From the NCBI GenBank assembly GCA_904063045.1, contig CAJFCJ010000071.1, forward strand, positions 64,067-120,244: 56,178 nucleotides of DNA. The letters are read 5' to 3'. Shown piece after piece: positions 23,401-35,509 of this stretch (position 1 is the first letter of the stretch; every line of letters starts with the position of its first letter). Under the pieces are notes generated by a model that was not told the DNA's origin, did no database searches, and was given only the letters and a program-made list of their open reading frames with translations. Source of the stretch: Dimorphilus gyrociliatus. Taxonomy: Eukaryota; Annelida; Polychaeta; Dinophilidae. A program made the translations under genes and the position numbers.

Positions 23401-23749
23401 TTATGACATATACAATCCCAACAAAAAATCTATGGCAGGGTTGTTCTTGAAATGAAAAACGTGAAATATTTAAGTAACAGGACTTGCTTAATTATATTTT
23501 TTTGTTGAGAATGAAGGATAAGACATTTATAGCCAAATTTAAAGATAAAATTCATTTAAACATTTTTTTTATTTTCTAGTAATTTTTATTCAAAAAATTT
23601 TGCAAAAATGGAGGAGGTAAAATTTCTGGCAGGATGCCTGTTCCTGGCAAAAATTTAGATGTTAATCAGATAGAAACCCACTTTTTTTAATTTTTTATGA
23701 CATTCCTGAGTACTGTCAAACCATTCTTTGGAACAAACTGTTAAAAAAA

Positions 23750-24848
23750 TTGAAAATGGGCAAAATAAGCCTCGAAATGCAAGAAAAAATTGTTGAACTG
23801 GACAAAAGAGGGTTAAGCCAGGTAAAGATCTCCAAAGAGCTAAATATTGCTCGCAGTACTATTCAGTACAACCTAAAAAAGAATGCAAAACATTCTTCTA
23901 TGGAGGACAGACCCAGGAACCGGTCAAAAACGGCCATAAATGAAATATTTGAAAGTTAGATTTCAGCCTGGGAAATGGTTAGGAGGAATAAGATAACTGT
24001 TGATATGTTCTTAGGAGGGTCCCATCTAAGGGTTAGGGGTATTCAAAAAGGTTAGGCAAAAACAAGGGCTGGGTTAGGGTTAGGGTAAAACCATAGATTT
24101 ATGGCCGTTTTCTACCACATCCACAGACCCAGGTCTGGCCGCCCTAAAAAGATTTCAGAAGCAGACAAGAGAAATCTTATTGTGATTCAAAAAAAAATCC
24201 CTTTTATACAGCCAGACAAGCTTATAGCCAATGGGCCATGGCAGATAAGGTGAGTTTATCATCTGCTAAGAAGATTCTATTTGATTATGGATTAAAAAGC
24301 TACATGGCAAAAGTAAAACCTTTGACAAAATTGGGGCATCGAAAAAAGAGAATTTTTGGTAAAAAAAACCCTAAAAAAAAGGAGGATGTGCTTGAGATGA
24401 AACAACTTTTGATCTTTATCCTAAACAAAGAGTCAGAGTCAGATGTAAGCGGGAGGATAAGGACAAAGCAAGAAATACAAGGAGCAGTTTCAAAACGCAA
24501 GACTGTAAGCTGATGATCTGAGGAGCCATCAAATATGATGGTTCCAGAGCTTTAGCATATTGCTCTGATTCAATGAACTCAGAGAAATATATCTCAACTT
24601 TGAAAGAGCATCTACTGCCTATCTATAAAAGGGAGAACATCTTCCAACAAGATGGGGCACGATGCCACACTTCAAAAGTGTGTAAATCTTTTTTGAGAAA
24701 AAACAAAATAAAATATTTAAAAGATTGGCCAGCACAAAGTCCAGACTTGAACATTATCGAGAACCTCTGGGCAGTGCTCAAACAGAGAGTTTACAAGAGA
24801 ATTCCAAAAAATCTGGAGGATTTGAAGGCTATCATAGAGGAGGAATAA
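23750..24848 (+). pseudogene. Tc1-like transposase, disrupted by a MITE
   Basis: The N-terminal helix-turn-helix is clear (MGKISLEMQEKIVELDKRG, then LSQVKISKELNIARSTIQYN). It breaks off at a MITE inserted at 23918. After the MITE the chain resumes with SGRPKKISEADKRNL. The first catalytic Asp is in DETTFDLYP (about 24392), the second in FQQDGARCHTS (about 24645), and the Glu in SPDLNIIENLW (about 24750), a D34-35E arrangement. Lesions besides the MITE are a frameshift around 24200-24390 and TGA for the Trp in the MI(W)GAI motif at about 24513. It would bind the TIRs and catalyse cut-and-paste at TA; this copy cannot. Confidence 0.85.
23918..24122 (+). mobile_element. TTAGGG-bearing MITE, copy 3, inside the Tc1 transposase
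   Basis: A 205-bp insertion flanked by acagacccagg at 23907-23917 and 24123-24133 (11 bp identical). Ends carry tcaaaaacggccataaat and, reversed, tagaaaacggccataaat; the interior has gggttagggttagggt. Removing the insert and one flank rejoins the transposase frame at DRPR/SGRPKK, so the insertion hit a then-intact coding region. Confidence 0.8.
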
Positions 24849-25376
24849 TTTTTGATTTCTGAAGACTATTTAAAAAATTTATATAGCTCCATAAAAAAAA
24901 GATGCCGTCTTGTCATCCAAAAGAAAGGATATGCCATCAATTATTAAGTCAAAAATTGGAATTTTTTACATTATTTGAAATACCTGCCAGAAATTTGACC
25001 TCCTCCATTTTTGCAAAATTTTTTGAATAAAAATTACTGGAAAGTAAAAAAAATGTTTAAATGAATTTTATCTTTAAATTTGGTTCTATAAATGTCTTAT
25101 CCTTCATTCTAAACAAAAAAATATAATTAAGCAAGTCCTGTTACTTAAATATTTCACATTTTTCATTTCAAGAACAATCCTGCCATAGATTTTTTGGCAG
25201 TATATTAAATTAACAATGGGTACGGTTTCACCTGCTCCCTATGTATTTGGCCTATAATAGTTTCAAGCATTTTCAAGCATAAGTGAAAGCTATAGAGTGT
25301 AAAAGAATAACATGAAGAAATCTCTTGTAAAATGTGATTGTTACAGTGCAATATATATAAAATCTGGATTTGATAT

Positions 25377-27232
25377 CTACAAATACACTTCACATATTTC
25401 CACCAATGGACTTGAATGTGATGGCAAGATATTAATTACCATCTTTCCTACCAGTTCTTCATTTTGAGTGCAATCATACTTATATGTCCATAAACTTTCT
25501 TGTCCATTTAAAGGGGTAACATTTGAAAGTGGGCAAACTTTTGAATTTTTACTACCAGTTTTCGTGAGTAAAAAGTAAATATTTATCAGTTGCTTAGCTT
25601 CAACAGTATGCTTTAAAACCACTTCAGCAAATTGTTTTATCCTTCCAAAGTTATTATGTTTAGTTATTCCCACAGTGTATGGAATTGTATCAATAGCTGT
25701 ACAAGTCAAAATATTAAAGTCATTTAAATTGTTTAACGTTGGTTTCTTGCAATCAGCCAAATAGAGAGCATTTATATCCAAATTAAATAGGCCAAATTTG
25801 TAATTATTGACTCTAAATTTAGAGAATTTGGACCCTTCTTTGTTATTTACTCCCAATGTAGTAACTTTATCTACAAAAGAATGATTAATTTTGTAAATAA
25901 TCTCAGAAACATTCAATTTTAGTCGGCCAAATTGTATATAATTTTTGGAGAAAACAACAGAAAAATCTGTCCAACTGTCCAAAGATAAAAGATGATTAGA
26001 GTTGTTTTGAGTTGTTATTTCATTTACTATACGATCTTCTATAATAAAAGTAGTCTTTCTAGTATTATCAATATCATTTCCAATATCCATTGTTATCTTG
26101 AGTTTTGAATTTCCGGTTTTATTTAAAAAGTTAATAATGAAAGCATGAGATTTACTGTCACTATTCTTAACAATTTGCACACCAAAATTCAATTCTATGA
26201 TACTTGAAGTGTAGGATGGAGGAAAGTGATAAATAAGTTCATCATTTGTTTCAATGTCAAAATCTTTTTGAGGAATAGCTAAAAACAGTAAATAGATTCA
26301 TTGTTTTTTTAAATATATCACCATGGTAATTACTTTCTATGTAGACCTGAATGTAAGCATATCCCATATGATGTCCATTGGTGTCATGAAATTTTGTGGA
26401 CCACAATTTCAAACCTGTTTCCACGAAATTACTGGAGTATTCAAAACATCTTCGAAGTCTAGATGTGGGAAATTGAAAGGTTTGTTGGAAACTTGAACTC
26501 CACTCAACTTTCATTTCAGTAACTAATGTAACACCTCCCACCTCTCTAACAAGAAGAAAGGAAATTAAAATAGTTTTAAATGAGATATTAATAAAAATTT
26601 ACCTGCCAGCTAAGCAAATAATCTTGGGTTTAACACCACTGGGAAAGGTTAGCTCATAAACATCGGCATAGCAGTCACTCTTCTGGCAAGGGGCTGACCA
26701 ATCAGCATCATGACTTAAACTGGAATCATAGTCGAGAGCTTTTTTGCAATCATCGATATTATAATTTGGTATATTGCAATGGGAGTTTTCTGCAATGTTT
26801 GAATAATGTATTTCATTTTTTAGAAGAGGGTCATCAAAAAAGAAGGAAAGAATTTTGTATATTTTCTCAATAATTTAGCAAATCAATGTATTCGTATAAT
26901 ACCACTGTAAGCGTAAGCCATAACACTGCCAAGACCTCTCTTTGCTGATCCATAGCCTTTGATTGTTGTAACTTTTATCCACTCATTTCCTTTACCAACT
27001 TCTCTGGGCAGGAGAAAACACTTTTGATATATTTTATCATTGAGCTGATGAGTAGAATTACGACCATTACTATAATCTATTCGAACTTTTTTGGTTAAAA
27101 GTGGGGCTCTTGCTAATCTTTGTTCAATACAAATTTGAACAATATCATATTGTTGCTTAAATATAATCTTGATATATTCTGGTGAGCAGCTATTTTCACT
27201 ATTACAAGCTGAAGCCCAGTCTTTTTTTTTTG
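25377..27232 (-). CDS. Secreted protein with two Cys-rich repeats, FA-OMT-type domain and F5/8C-like tail (5' end not found)
   Basis: Exons 27232-26903, 26789-26603, 26545-26334 and 26278-25377 join in frame (phases 1, 2 and 1 at the internal junctions) to a stop at 25377: about 543 codons. The first two domains are related: each has a W-x2-C...C-x(2-3) cluster, a hydrophobic strand and a Cys (DWASACNSENSCSPEYIKI; DWSAPCQKSDCYADVYEL), and the intact gene at 43076-44544 has the same units. Then comes a domain like the farnesoic-acid-O-methyltransferase (Methyltransf_FA) fold (LDSWTDFSVVFSKNYIQFG), which is not an enzyme in most such proteins, and a tail ending LVEICEVYL. The 5' exon is missing; a candidate at about 27780 contains a stop. 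Confidence 0.72.
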
Positions 27233-27956
27233 CTAAATTTTTTAGAAAATTATGAATTTGAAAAATTTCTTAAATAATTTTCTAGGTAATTAAAATTAAC
27301 AAACATGTTTGAAGAGTAAAATGAATACTAAATAAGGAGAAAAAGTTTGTAAGGCGAAAAAGCCAGTAATTCGCACTCAATTCTGTCATTTTGTCAACCA
27401 ATATAACAAGAATTAAACTAAATTTTAACATATATAGAAATAACGCTATATTTCTTCAGTAAATCCATTATTAACAGGTGTTTGAATATGCATGTGATCA
27501 TAGTTTTCCCTTTGTTCTCTGTCTCATTGAATCATTTATATTTTCAGTTACATTTTTAATTCATGTGCACTTCAGTTCGACATAGATGTTCTTTTAGAAA
27601 ACCGTCGACTTAACTGTTAAAAATTGATAAAATTCAAGCTGATACAAAAGTTTTTTTAAGAATCTTTCTAACAACTCAATACAATATTTAGATTTGTTCT
27701 CCCTAAACTTTAAATTAATTTTTCACCTGTAGTAACAACTATTTCCAAAAAGTCTTCCCTTTATGTAGCACACTTCTTCAGTTCAGGGACATTATGACAT
27801 GATTTAGCAAGAACCATTTTGAGACTCTTTGGCTAAAACACAAAATGTTTTTAATTATTAGAAACGAAACTCATATTTCTATGAAAAATAAAATACAAAA
27901 AAAATTAACAAAAAAAGACAACAAATTTTTCTGAGAATAATGATACAAAAAGTCAA
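27233..27956. other. Likely 5' region of the 25377 gene; no exon supported
   Basis: Around 27735-27830 (minus) a Met-led reading (MVLAKSCHNVPELKKCAT) is followed by TAA and a cag/gtgaaa donor-like site. It may be a damaged exon. Otherwise non-coding and AT-rich. Confidence 0.35.
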
Positions 27957-30900
27957 ATGTCAATTATTTGCAAACAACTTCAAAGATCTAAAAATACGTT
28001 CAATTTAAATCATGTAATTTAAATGAAAAACAGACTGAAGAAATTGGATATTTACTTCAAAATTGTTTAAATTTAAGAGAAATAGACTTGGGAAGAAATG
28101 ATCAAATGGGAAATGGCATTTTAAAAATTTGTGATGGACTTCAAAATTCTTCAGAATTTTTGGAAAAACAATCTTTTTCATTATGTAGTTTGAGTGAAAA
28201 AATTGGACAGTTGCTGAGGAATTGCTCTAATATAAAAGCTATAAACTTGGAAGGAAATGCTGAAATGGGAAATGGTATATTTGAAATTTGTAATGGACTG
28301 CAAAACTCTTCAGATAGTTTGAAAGAACTTATCTTACATACATGTGAATTAAGTGAAGAACAAAGTAAGGCAATTAGAGATTTGTTAGAAAATTATCAAG
28401 AATAAAATTGATATACTTGGGAAGCAATAAAGAAATGGGAAATGGCACATTAAATATTTGCAATGGGCTTCAAAACTGCACAAATACTTTGGAAAAGCTT
28501 TCTTTTTGCCTATGTGATATAAATGAAGATCAATGTAAAACACTTGGAGATTTGTTATACAACTGCTCTAATATAAAAGTTTTAAACTTGGAAGAAAATA
28601 CTGAAATGGGAATTGGTATATTTGATATTTGTGATGGACTACAAAACTCTACAGATACATTGAGTTCTCTTTCTTTATGCTCCTGTAATTTAAAGATAGA
28701 ACATACTAAAAAAATTAGAGATTTGTTAAAGAATTGCTCAAACATAAAAGTCATAAACTTATCAGAAAATACAGAAATGGAAAAGAAATAATAAGTGTTT
28801 GTGAGGAACTTCAAAATTCTTCAGCTACTCCGGAGACAATTATTCTCAGCTCATGTGATTTGAATGACGAAAAAGCTGAAGCAATTGGAAATTTGTTAAA
28901 AATATGTTCAAAAATAAAATCTATAAACTTGGCAGGAAATGAAGAAATGGGAAATGGAATATTCAATATTTGTGATGGACTTCAGAATTCTGCATATACA
29001 TTGGAAAAATTTCATTTTGAGTTTTGTAATTTAAGTGAAGAACATTGTAAAACAATTGGAAATTTACTTCAAAGTTGTAAAAATATAAGAGTTGTAACAT
29101 TAGCAGGAAATAAAAGAATGTATAATGGTATATTCAATATTTGTAAAGGACTCAAAATTCTGCAGACAAACTTAAACTTCTTTCTTTTGAGTCATGTGAT
29201 TTAAGTGAAAATCAAATTCAAGATATTGCATGTTTGCTAAAAAAGTGCTCAGCTGTAAAAATCAAAAACTATACAGTAAATGCAGAAATCAGAAATCGAA
29301 TATTGAACATTTATGAAGACCTGCAAATTTTTCAAAAACATTAAAAGAGCGTTTTTAAAATCATATAATATCCATGAAAAAGAAAGTAAAGTAATTGGAA
29401 GTTTGCTAAAAAATTGCTCAAATATAGAAATAGTATACTTAAGAGGAAATACTGGAATGGGTAATGGTGTATTGGATATTTGCAAAGGACTTTGTAATTG
29501 TTTAAAGACTTTAAAGGAAGTTGTTTTGATATCCTGTTATTTAAATGAAAATCAAAGCAAAACTGTTGGAAATTTGCTAAAAATTTGTTCAAATGTAAAA
29601 GTCATAGACTTGACAGATAATGCTGATATGGGAAATGGGTTGTTGAATATTTGTCATGGACTGCAAAATTCTTCAAATACTTTAAAACAACTTTGTTTTT
29701 CTTCATGTAATTTAGATGAAGAACAAGGTAAAGCAATTGGAGATTTGTTAGTTAATTGTATAAATATAGAGATTATTGATGCAGAAATGGGAAATGGGTT
29801 ATTGAATATTTGTGATGGACTTTGAAACTCTACAAATACATTGAAAGCTCTTGATTTTGAGTCATGTAATTTAAATGATGACCAATGTAAAGCCATTGGA
29901 GATTTGTTAAAGAATTGCTCAAAAATACTATATATAAACTTGGAGGGAAATACAGAGACTGGAAATGGAATGTTGGAAATATTTGATGGACTTCAATCTT
30001 CATTCAATACTTTGGAAGTTCTATTTTTATCTTTATGTAATTTGAATGAAGAGCAGAGTAGAGCAGTTAGCTTTTTGCTCAAACACTGCCCAAATATAAA
30101 AAAATTAAAAATAGGAGGAAATGAAGAAATGGGAAATAGCTTATTAGATATTGTTGAAAGACTTCAATACTGTACAAATGCAATGGAAGAGCTTTGCTTA
30201 TCCTCATGTAGCATAACTGAAGAGCAAAGTAAAGCATTCGGTGGTTTGTTCAAGAATTGCTCAAATATAAGATTATTAAGATTGGAAAGAAATCCTGAAA
30301 TGGGAATTGGCATTATGGATATTTGTGATGGTCTTCTAAACTCTTCAAATACTTTGAAAGTACTATCCTTAATGTGGTGTATTATAAATGAAGAACAAAG
30401 TAAAGCAATTGGAGATTTGTTAAAGAACTGCTCAAATATAAATATAATAGACTTGGGAGGAAATGTAGAAATGGGAAATGGAATATTCAATATTTGTGAT
30501 AGACTTCAAAACTCTTCAGATAGTTTGGAAGAACTTATCTTATGTTCATGTGATATAAGGGAAGAACAAAGTAAGACAATTGGAGATTTGTTAAAGAATT
30601 CCTCAGGTATGTATGTAATAAACTTGGGAGGAAATACAGAAATGGGAACTGGCTTTTTGAATATTTGTGATGGGCTTCAAAGTACTTAGCATTCTCTGAA
30701 GGAACTTTATTTTTGTTCATGTAATTTAGATGAAGCACAAAGTCATGCAATTGGAGATTTGTTAGAGAATTGCATAAATATAGAGTGTATTGACTTGAGA
30801 GGAAATGAAGAAATGGGATATGGGTTAGTGAATATATTTTATGCAATCAAAACTGTGCAAAAATATTAAAAAACATACTTTTAAGCTCATTTATTTTAAA

Positions 30901-30985
30901 TAATGAACAAAGAGAAGCAAAGGGATATTTACTTAGGCATTGCCCAAGTGTTAGGGTTACAATGAAGGAAGCGAAACCATAGAAT
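27957..30985 (+). pseudogene. Decayed array of about 17 LRR pairs
   Basis: About 3 kb of tandem 168-171-bp units, each encoding two ribonuclease-inhibitor-type LRRs. The consensus is roughly CNLxEEQxKxIGDLLKNCSN followed by IxxINLxGNxEMGNGI and xICDGLQNSSxTL. The frame changes at about 28010, 28391, 28780, 29150-29310 and 30690, with an in-frame TGA at 29825 (where a Gln codon is expected). The longest open block is 29841-30689 (282 codons). No start exon or N-terminal effector domain is visible, and nothing TRIM-like precedes it. The lesions are spread out and not confined to homopolymers, so real decay is more likely than sequencing error. It is probably the remains of a large LRR protein related to the TRIM-LRR gene at 37410. 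Confidence 0.8.
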
Positions 30986-31846
30986 ATTTGTCCAAAAGAA
31001 TAAACTTAACTGAAAGATTGTTAAGTTTCATTTGTGTAATTTTCTGTTGATTTATAGAATTTTTTTTTTTGGTAAAAAATTTCAAGTCCAACCCAACACA
31101 GTATTAGATTTTGGACTCGGATAAAATTTTGACATGAAAAATGTTATTTAAAACTGACTTTTCAAATATATATTTCAAGTCCAAACTGGAGGTTAAATCA
31201 CCCTTTACCTTAGATTCAGTGGTATTTCATGAGCAGGTAATGAATATGGTTTTGGACCGCCCCATGCAAAGAGGATTAGCCATATATGTACAGAGGAAGA
31301 AACATAGAATTGATTCTAGCTCTTCCTTTGATACATTTTATGAAATGTGACTTACTTGATTGTTATACCTGTGATTATCTTATGGCTACCCTCTAATTAT
31401 TGTTGAACGTAAGGTCGGATGCTAGTGACAGTGTCTAAGGCTGCCAATTTGACAGCCAACTTCACCTACCATGATCTTCAGAACTCCATAGCTCTGCCAC
31501 TGCTTGGCCGATTTGGCTGAAATTTTGTACAGTGGTTCAGTTCAATTGATATAGTCCTGTAGAAAATGTCATTAGAATCAGAGCAAGTTTAATTTTCAAC
31601 TTGTGTCAGTGGTCGACTTACTTTTCTGACCACCAAAAAGGTGATTTGTAGCGAACTAAGTATATATCCTCTGATATAGTAAGTCTATCAGAAGATCAGT
31701 CTAGTGAAAATCAAACCAGGCACTTTTTCATTCACTTGAAAAGGGTCAATAGACCCAAAATATTGTGAGGTTTTTATGAATTGTTAAGTTATTGTGATAC
31801 AAGTTCTCTTCACCTTTGTTGAGAGTTTGTATTTGGTTAAGCTAAA
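30986..31846. other. No gene seen; one dispersed repeat copy
   Basis: Holds 31175-31265, partner of 4255-4345. From about 31380 to 31840 the base composition is more balanced (for example gccgatttggctgaaatttt), unlike the flanks, which suggests an unidentified repeat or untranslated region before the ORF at 31847. Confidence 0.4.
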
Positions 31847-32038
31847 ATGCCGATTGGAATTGCCTTTCCAACAATAATTATTATTGGAACCTCATTCATA
31901 TTATGGCTTGCATATGAAAGAAGATCTAGCAAACTTACTAGGAAAAGACTTTGGAAATACTTAGAAAGAAGGAAAGCTCAACCCACAGCTCCAGATATTC
32001 AACAAGAGGAACTACAGATCCCAACATACTCAAATTAA
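31847..32038 (+). CDS. Small single-pass membrane protein (63 aa), hypothetical
   Basis: ATG in the context taaaatgcc opens 63 codons. Residues 3-21 form a hydrophobic helix (IGIAFPTIIIIGTSFILW), followed by a strongly basic stretch (ERRSSKLTRKRLWKYLERRK) and a polar tail. That layout suggests an N-out or type III single-pass protein with a cytosolic basic tail. No family recognised. It could instead be the last exon of a longer gene. The balanced composition upstream weakly supports a transcribed unit. Confidence 0.35.
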   Translation: MPIGIAFPTIIIIGTSFILWLAYERRSSKLTRKRLWKYLERRKAQPTAPDIQQEELQIPTYSN

Positions 32039-32166
32039 CATTTTTAGTGAATGTTCAAATTCTTTACAATCATCATTTTATTCACTATTCAGCAGTATTG
32101 CATACACAATACTACTCTAGACAACATGCATTAACCAGACATACTTCCTCCTTATATACTCATCCT

Positions 32167-34048
32167 TCAATTATTTTTATCTAACAAAATGACTGTTACT
32201 TCACACAAATTCACATCATTAGCAGCGTATTTTTGGTAATTTTTTACAATTTGTAAATGATGAATTTCTCCAAATTTACAAATATATTTACATAGTTTAA
32301 TAGAAAATTGTGAATTTTCAAAACCATGAAAGGGACATTGAATGAGTGATTGACTACCACAATTTTCATTATTATCTTCCTTATAAATCATAATATCTTG
32401 ACAATCGAATGGATATTTATTCTCTTTAAACCATAGATTAACTTGCATAGAACTATTTGCCAAACTTTCTGTTAAATTGAATATTGGATGAACAAGTTTG
32501 TAAATTATTATCAACAATATCTTGATTATTTGATTGAAGAAAATCCTTTTTAGCAAAACAAGTCATTTTACCAAATGTTAATTCAACTTGTGATGTTTCA
32601 TTATCATTAAATATTTTACTAACACAAACTTGTAAGATTGGTAAATCATTTGTTGATAAATTTATAGACCCAGTATAACTTCCATTAAAGTTATCTATAC
32701 ATTTACACTTGGTAAATTGATCATGAAAGCAACTTTCTTTTCCATCTAAAAATTTTAATGTTTTCTTATTTGAAGCAAAGATTACTCCTTCAATATTTTC
32801 TGATTTATAATTTTTACAGAAAATAGTAAGGTATTGTTTGCAAAAAAAGCTGTTAGCTGCCAAATGATATTTCAATTTTCTAAAGATTAAATTGCTTGTA
32901 CTACAAAACAAAAAACAAAACAAGGAGAAAATGGTGAATCAATTTATTTTGAAAGGTTTTTACCTGGGGAAATAATGACTTTCAGCACATTGGTCAGTTG
33001 ATATTGGATTGTACATCTTTTTACCATTACTTAATGATACCACATCAGATGATTTTATATAACTTGTTGCAGAATCACAAACAATTTGGTTGGGTTTTAA
33101 TCTACGACCAATTGCTTTAATTTCATTCAAACCATGAAATATCTGATTATTGCTCTTATAAAATAGAAATCTAAGAAATTTTGTTGTCAATTTTGTTTGT
33201 AATGATGTAAATAAACTAGATTTATTTACAATCATTTCAATTAAATTCTCATCAGATTTTATAGTTATAGTATCAATTTCATTTTCAATTGGCTGTTTTA
33301 CAATAATATGTTCAATTAAGTATCTATCATGAAATTTTATTTCAATAAATATATTTTCATCAGTTGCCAATGGTTTCCACATTTCATCAATATAGACAAC
33401 AGAATCTTTTATGGCTAATTTACAATTACCAGTTGATGATTGGCAAGTTGAACCACTTTCAATTCTTGAAACATCCCATAACATCCAATTATCAATTACA
33501 TATAAAAAGACAGAGGAATCTTTAAGTTTTGATTCATAAGACCATTCATAACATGATAGAAAATATTTATCAAAGCCAAGAATTTGAAATTCACCAATTT
33601 CTAGATCATTAAATTCTGATTCGCTTACAATTATGTAGATTCTTTTTATAAATGTTACATTAGAAAATTCAATTTCATTCCAACCATTTGTAAAGTTATG
33701 CTCTAAAACATAATCTTCTGCATCATCTAAAAATGTTAATGTAAAATTCAGTTTTTCGTGTCCATTACGTAATTTCAGGAAACGTAACATATGCAATTTA
33801 AAATGTTCTCCACTTTGAATTCGAAACCATATTTTAATTTGGCTTATATTTTGTCTACCAGCATCAGTCTTATATTTAAAGGACGTGTCATCAAATAAAT
33901 TGCCAAATTTATACATTCCCAAGTGTACTGAACCACTTACATCAACATACCTGTGTGGTGAAAGAAGATTTACATAATCTTCATAAAATCCAGAGATTAG
34001 TGGTACAAATAGTAGTATCGCACTAAAAGATATTTTTGTCATATACAT
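32167..34048 (-). CDS. Gene B: secreted F5/8C-like protein, one frameshift near its 3' end
   Basis: Exon 1 (34048-32964) starts with a signal peptide (MTKISFSAILLFVPLISG from the second Met). It contains Cys-poor beta-rich domains of galactose-binding type (FGNLFDDTSF, GWNEIEFSNV, FLRFLFYKSNNQIFHGLNEI). The intron 32963-32901 is GT-AG, phase 2. Exon 2 runs from 32900; the frame that contains LQTCSSNIQF closes at 32453, while the homologous continuation (NLTESLANSSMQVNLWF) is open in another frame to a stop at 32167 after NLCEVTVILLDKNN. A single indel around 32470-32500 would explain this, so the gene is either a young pseudogene or carries one sequence error. Its head is duplicated at 53395-53968. 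Confidence 0.72.
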
Positions 34049-35069
34049 TTATTTTTTCTTCAATTTCTTCAAAGGACAATTTTCCAACTAATAAACAGTT
34101 TTCTAATATATTGATAATCAATGGTTCAATTCTTCTAGGAATGATTAACAAGTTGAGTATTTATTATTTATGACAAAACATGTATGTTTAATAGATGTTT
34201 ATATTTATTTTATTGACCTAATTTCAGTATATAGACATAGAATTATAGTTTCATATATTTCTCTCAGCCTATCTCATTTTTAAATAATTAATGATGTGTG
34301 TACACTTATAAACTACATCTTTTGAAGATTGTATATTTTTTTGTTACTATATCATAAGATCACTAGAGTAAACATGTGATATTGATCAGCATAAACAAGT
34401 ACATAACTGAGCTAGTTGCTTATAATACTATTGCATAATAAGTGTGTGGTCCTGATGAGCCTTATCTAGGAATTAGATCCCTGTGGTTCAATGCCTGTAG
34501 TGCATGATAAGAGAATGTATATAAACCAGGGTGTAATTAGGAAAGGTGGTCAGAAAGACTTGATACAACCTCTGTGAACCAAGTTGTAAAACTGGCTTCA
34601 TATTCCTCTCACTATCAATCCTACACCTTTAGCTATCTCACTCATACTTTGGTTCTTATTGGACCCTTACTTACTTATAAACCCTAAATAAGAGAGTACT
34701 GTGATTGTTAATATAAAATTTGATTATTTAAATATCCATCTGTTTTAAAGAAAGCTTCTTTTTACTTTCTTTATTAAGTTTGAAAAGAAAAACTGGTTTG
34801 ATATGAAGAAAACATTTAATGTTCTATTTTCTATGCCCTATCCTCAATTTGCGCTATGTAAAATATGCTGAGTCATATATTGGTTAACAAATTTTATAAT
34901 TAAATTTTTCTACAATTGACCTTCACCTTTGAATTGATAAAATGTTAGAGATTATAAAAATCTATTATTATCAACTTATGAAATAAAAATATCAATGTTC
35001 AAAGGTGATAAGAAATTTCTTAAGAGTTCAGTATCCTCTAAATTTGATAAACTAAATTTATTTAATATT
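34049..35069. other. A-B intergenic region (copy 1)
   Basis: Between the tail of gene A and gene B, both minus. Non-coding. Contains a TATA-like tatataaacc at about 34520 on the plus strand and a possible solo LTR of a second family (tgtgtacac at about 34299 to about 34715) without a convincing target duplication. It should hold the gene B promoter. Confidence 0.4.
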
Positions 35070-35498
35070 TTAAGATGAAACATAAAACAAAGCAATTGAT
35101 GTCAATTTCCAATTATCACTATATAGACTATGACTGGTTTCTATTGATAGACTGTCTCCCTGTTCCAATTTTAATAATCCTCCTCTGCTCATAATCTCAG
35201 TAGCTGCTCTACTCCTTAGCCTTTGCATACCTAATTTTTGTTCATTATATACCATAATATATACTACGCATTGTGAAAATGGCCATGTTCCAACAGATAT
35301 ATCAATATAATATAAACCGGAAATGGAAACTTTATAAGAATTTTCTATAGAATTCCAACCAGAATTTGTATCATAAACAATTTGTTGATAGGCAATTTTA
35401 ACCCTTTGGGTTGTTTGTAAATTTTCTGTTCTATAGGCATAAAATGCTGGACGTTGTTCAGTAGCATTGAGTTTAAATCCTGATATATAAGTATACAA
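35070..35498 (-). pseudogene. Gene A tail only (third C1q-like domain)
   Basis: Open frame identical, except for one residue (VYNEQ for VNNEQ), to the last 142 codons of the intact gene A at 50420-52373. It has no start, signal peptide or upstream exons: the homology ends at 35509 and MULE-B1 sequence follows. It is the orphan 3' end created by the inverted duplication and is not expected to make protein. Confidence 0.9.
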
Positions 35499-35509
35499 TG
35501 ATGTTGATC

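Larger units (their letters stand above)
23411..25202 (+). mobile_element. Tc1-like transposon with about 220-bp inverted repeats
   Basis: TA target duplication at 23409-23410 and 25203-25204. The inverted repeats are 23411-23632 and 24983-25202, long for Tc1 elements, with shared segments such as caaaaaatctatggcagg and ggaggaggt(a/c)aaatttctgg. They enclose a damaged transposase (23750-24848) that itself carries a MITE (23918-24122). Confidence 0.85.
22789..25239 (-). mobile_element. MULE-E with perfect 10-bp target duplication, hosting a Tc1
   Basis: Left end aataggggtgaaaccgtacc and right end gggtacggtttcacctgctc are inverted repeats. They are flanked by tatgtatttg at 22779-22788 and 25240-25249, a 10-bp duplication in the MULE range. 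The interior is a decayed transposase fragment (22985-23400) split from its upstream part by a complete Tc1-like element (23411-25202). This is the best-bounded MULE of the window and fixes where the terminal motif begins. Confidence 0.85.
33475..35509 (-). repeat. Inverted 2,035-bp duplication, copy 1
   Basis: The minus strand is nearly identical to 51934-53968 on the plus strand, with the same length and only scattered single-base changes (at least seven seen, for example Gly/Ser and Ala/Thr in gene B and Tyr/Asn in gene A). It spans the last 142 codons of gene A, the A-B intergenic region and the first 192 codons of gene B. At 35509 it joins MULE-B1 directly; at 33475 it continues into intact gene B. 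Confidence 0.95.

Noticed and set aside
28530-28814. Minus-strand frames across the LRR array
   Set aside because: Antisense shadows of the plus-strand LRR units.
31141-31350. 69-codon frame
   Set aside because: Coincides with the dispersed repeat shared with 4255-4345; no domain.
32453-32556. Programmed ribosomal frameshift in gene B
   Set aside because: No slippery heptamer or downstream structure could be recognised; a simple indel explains it.
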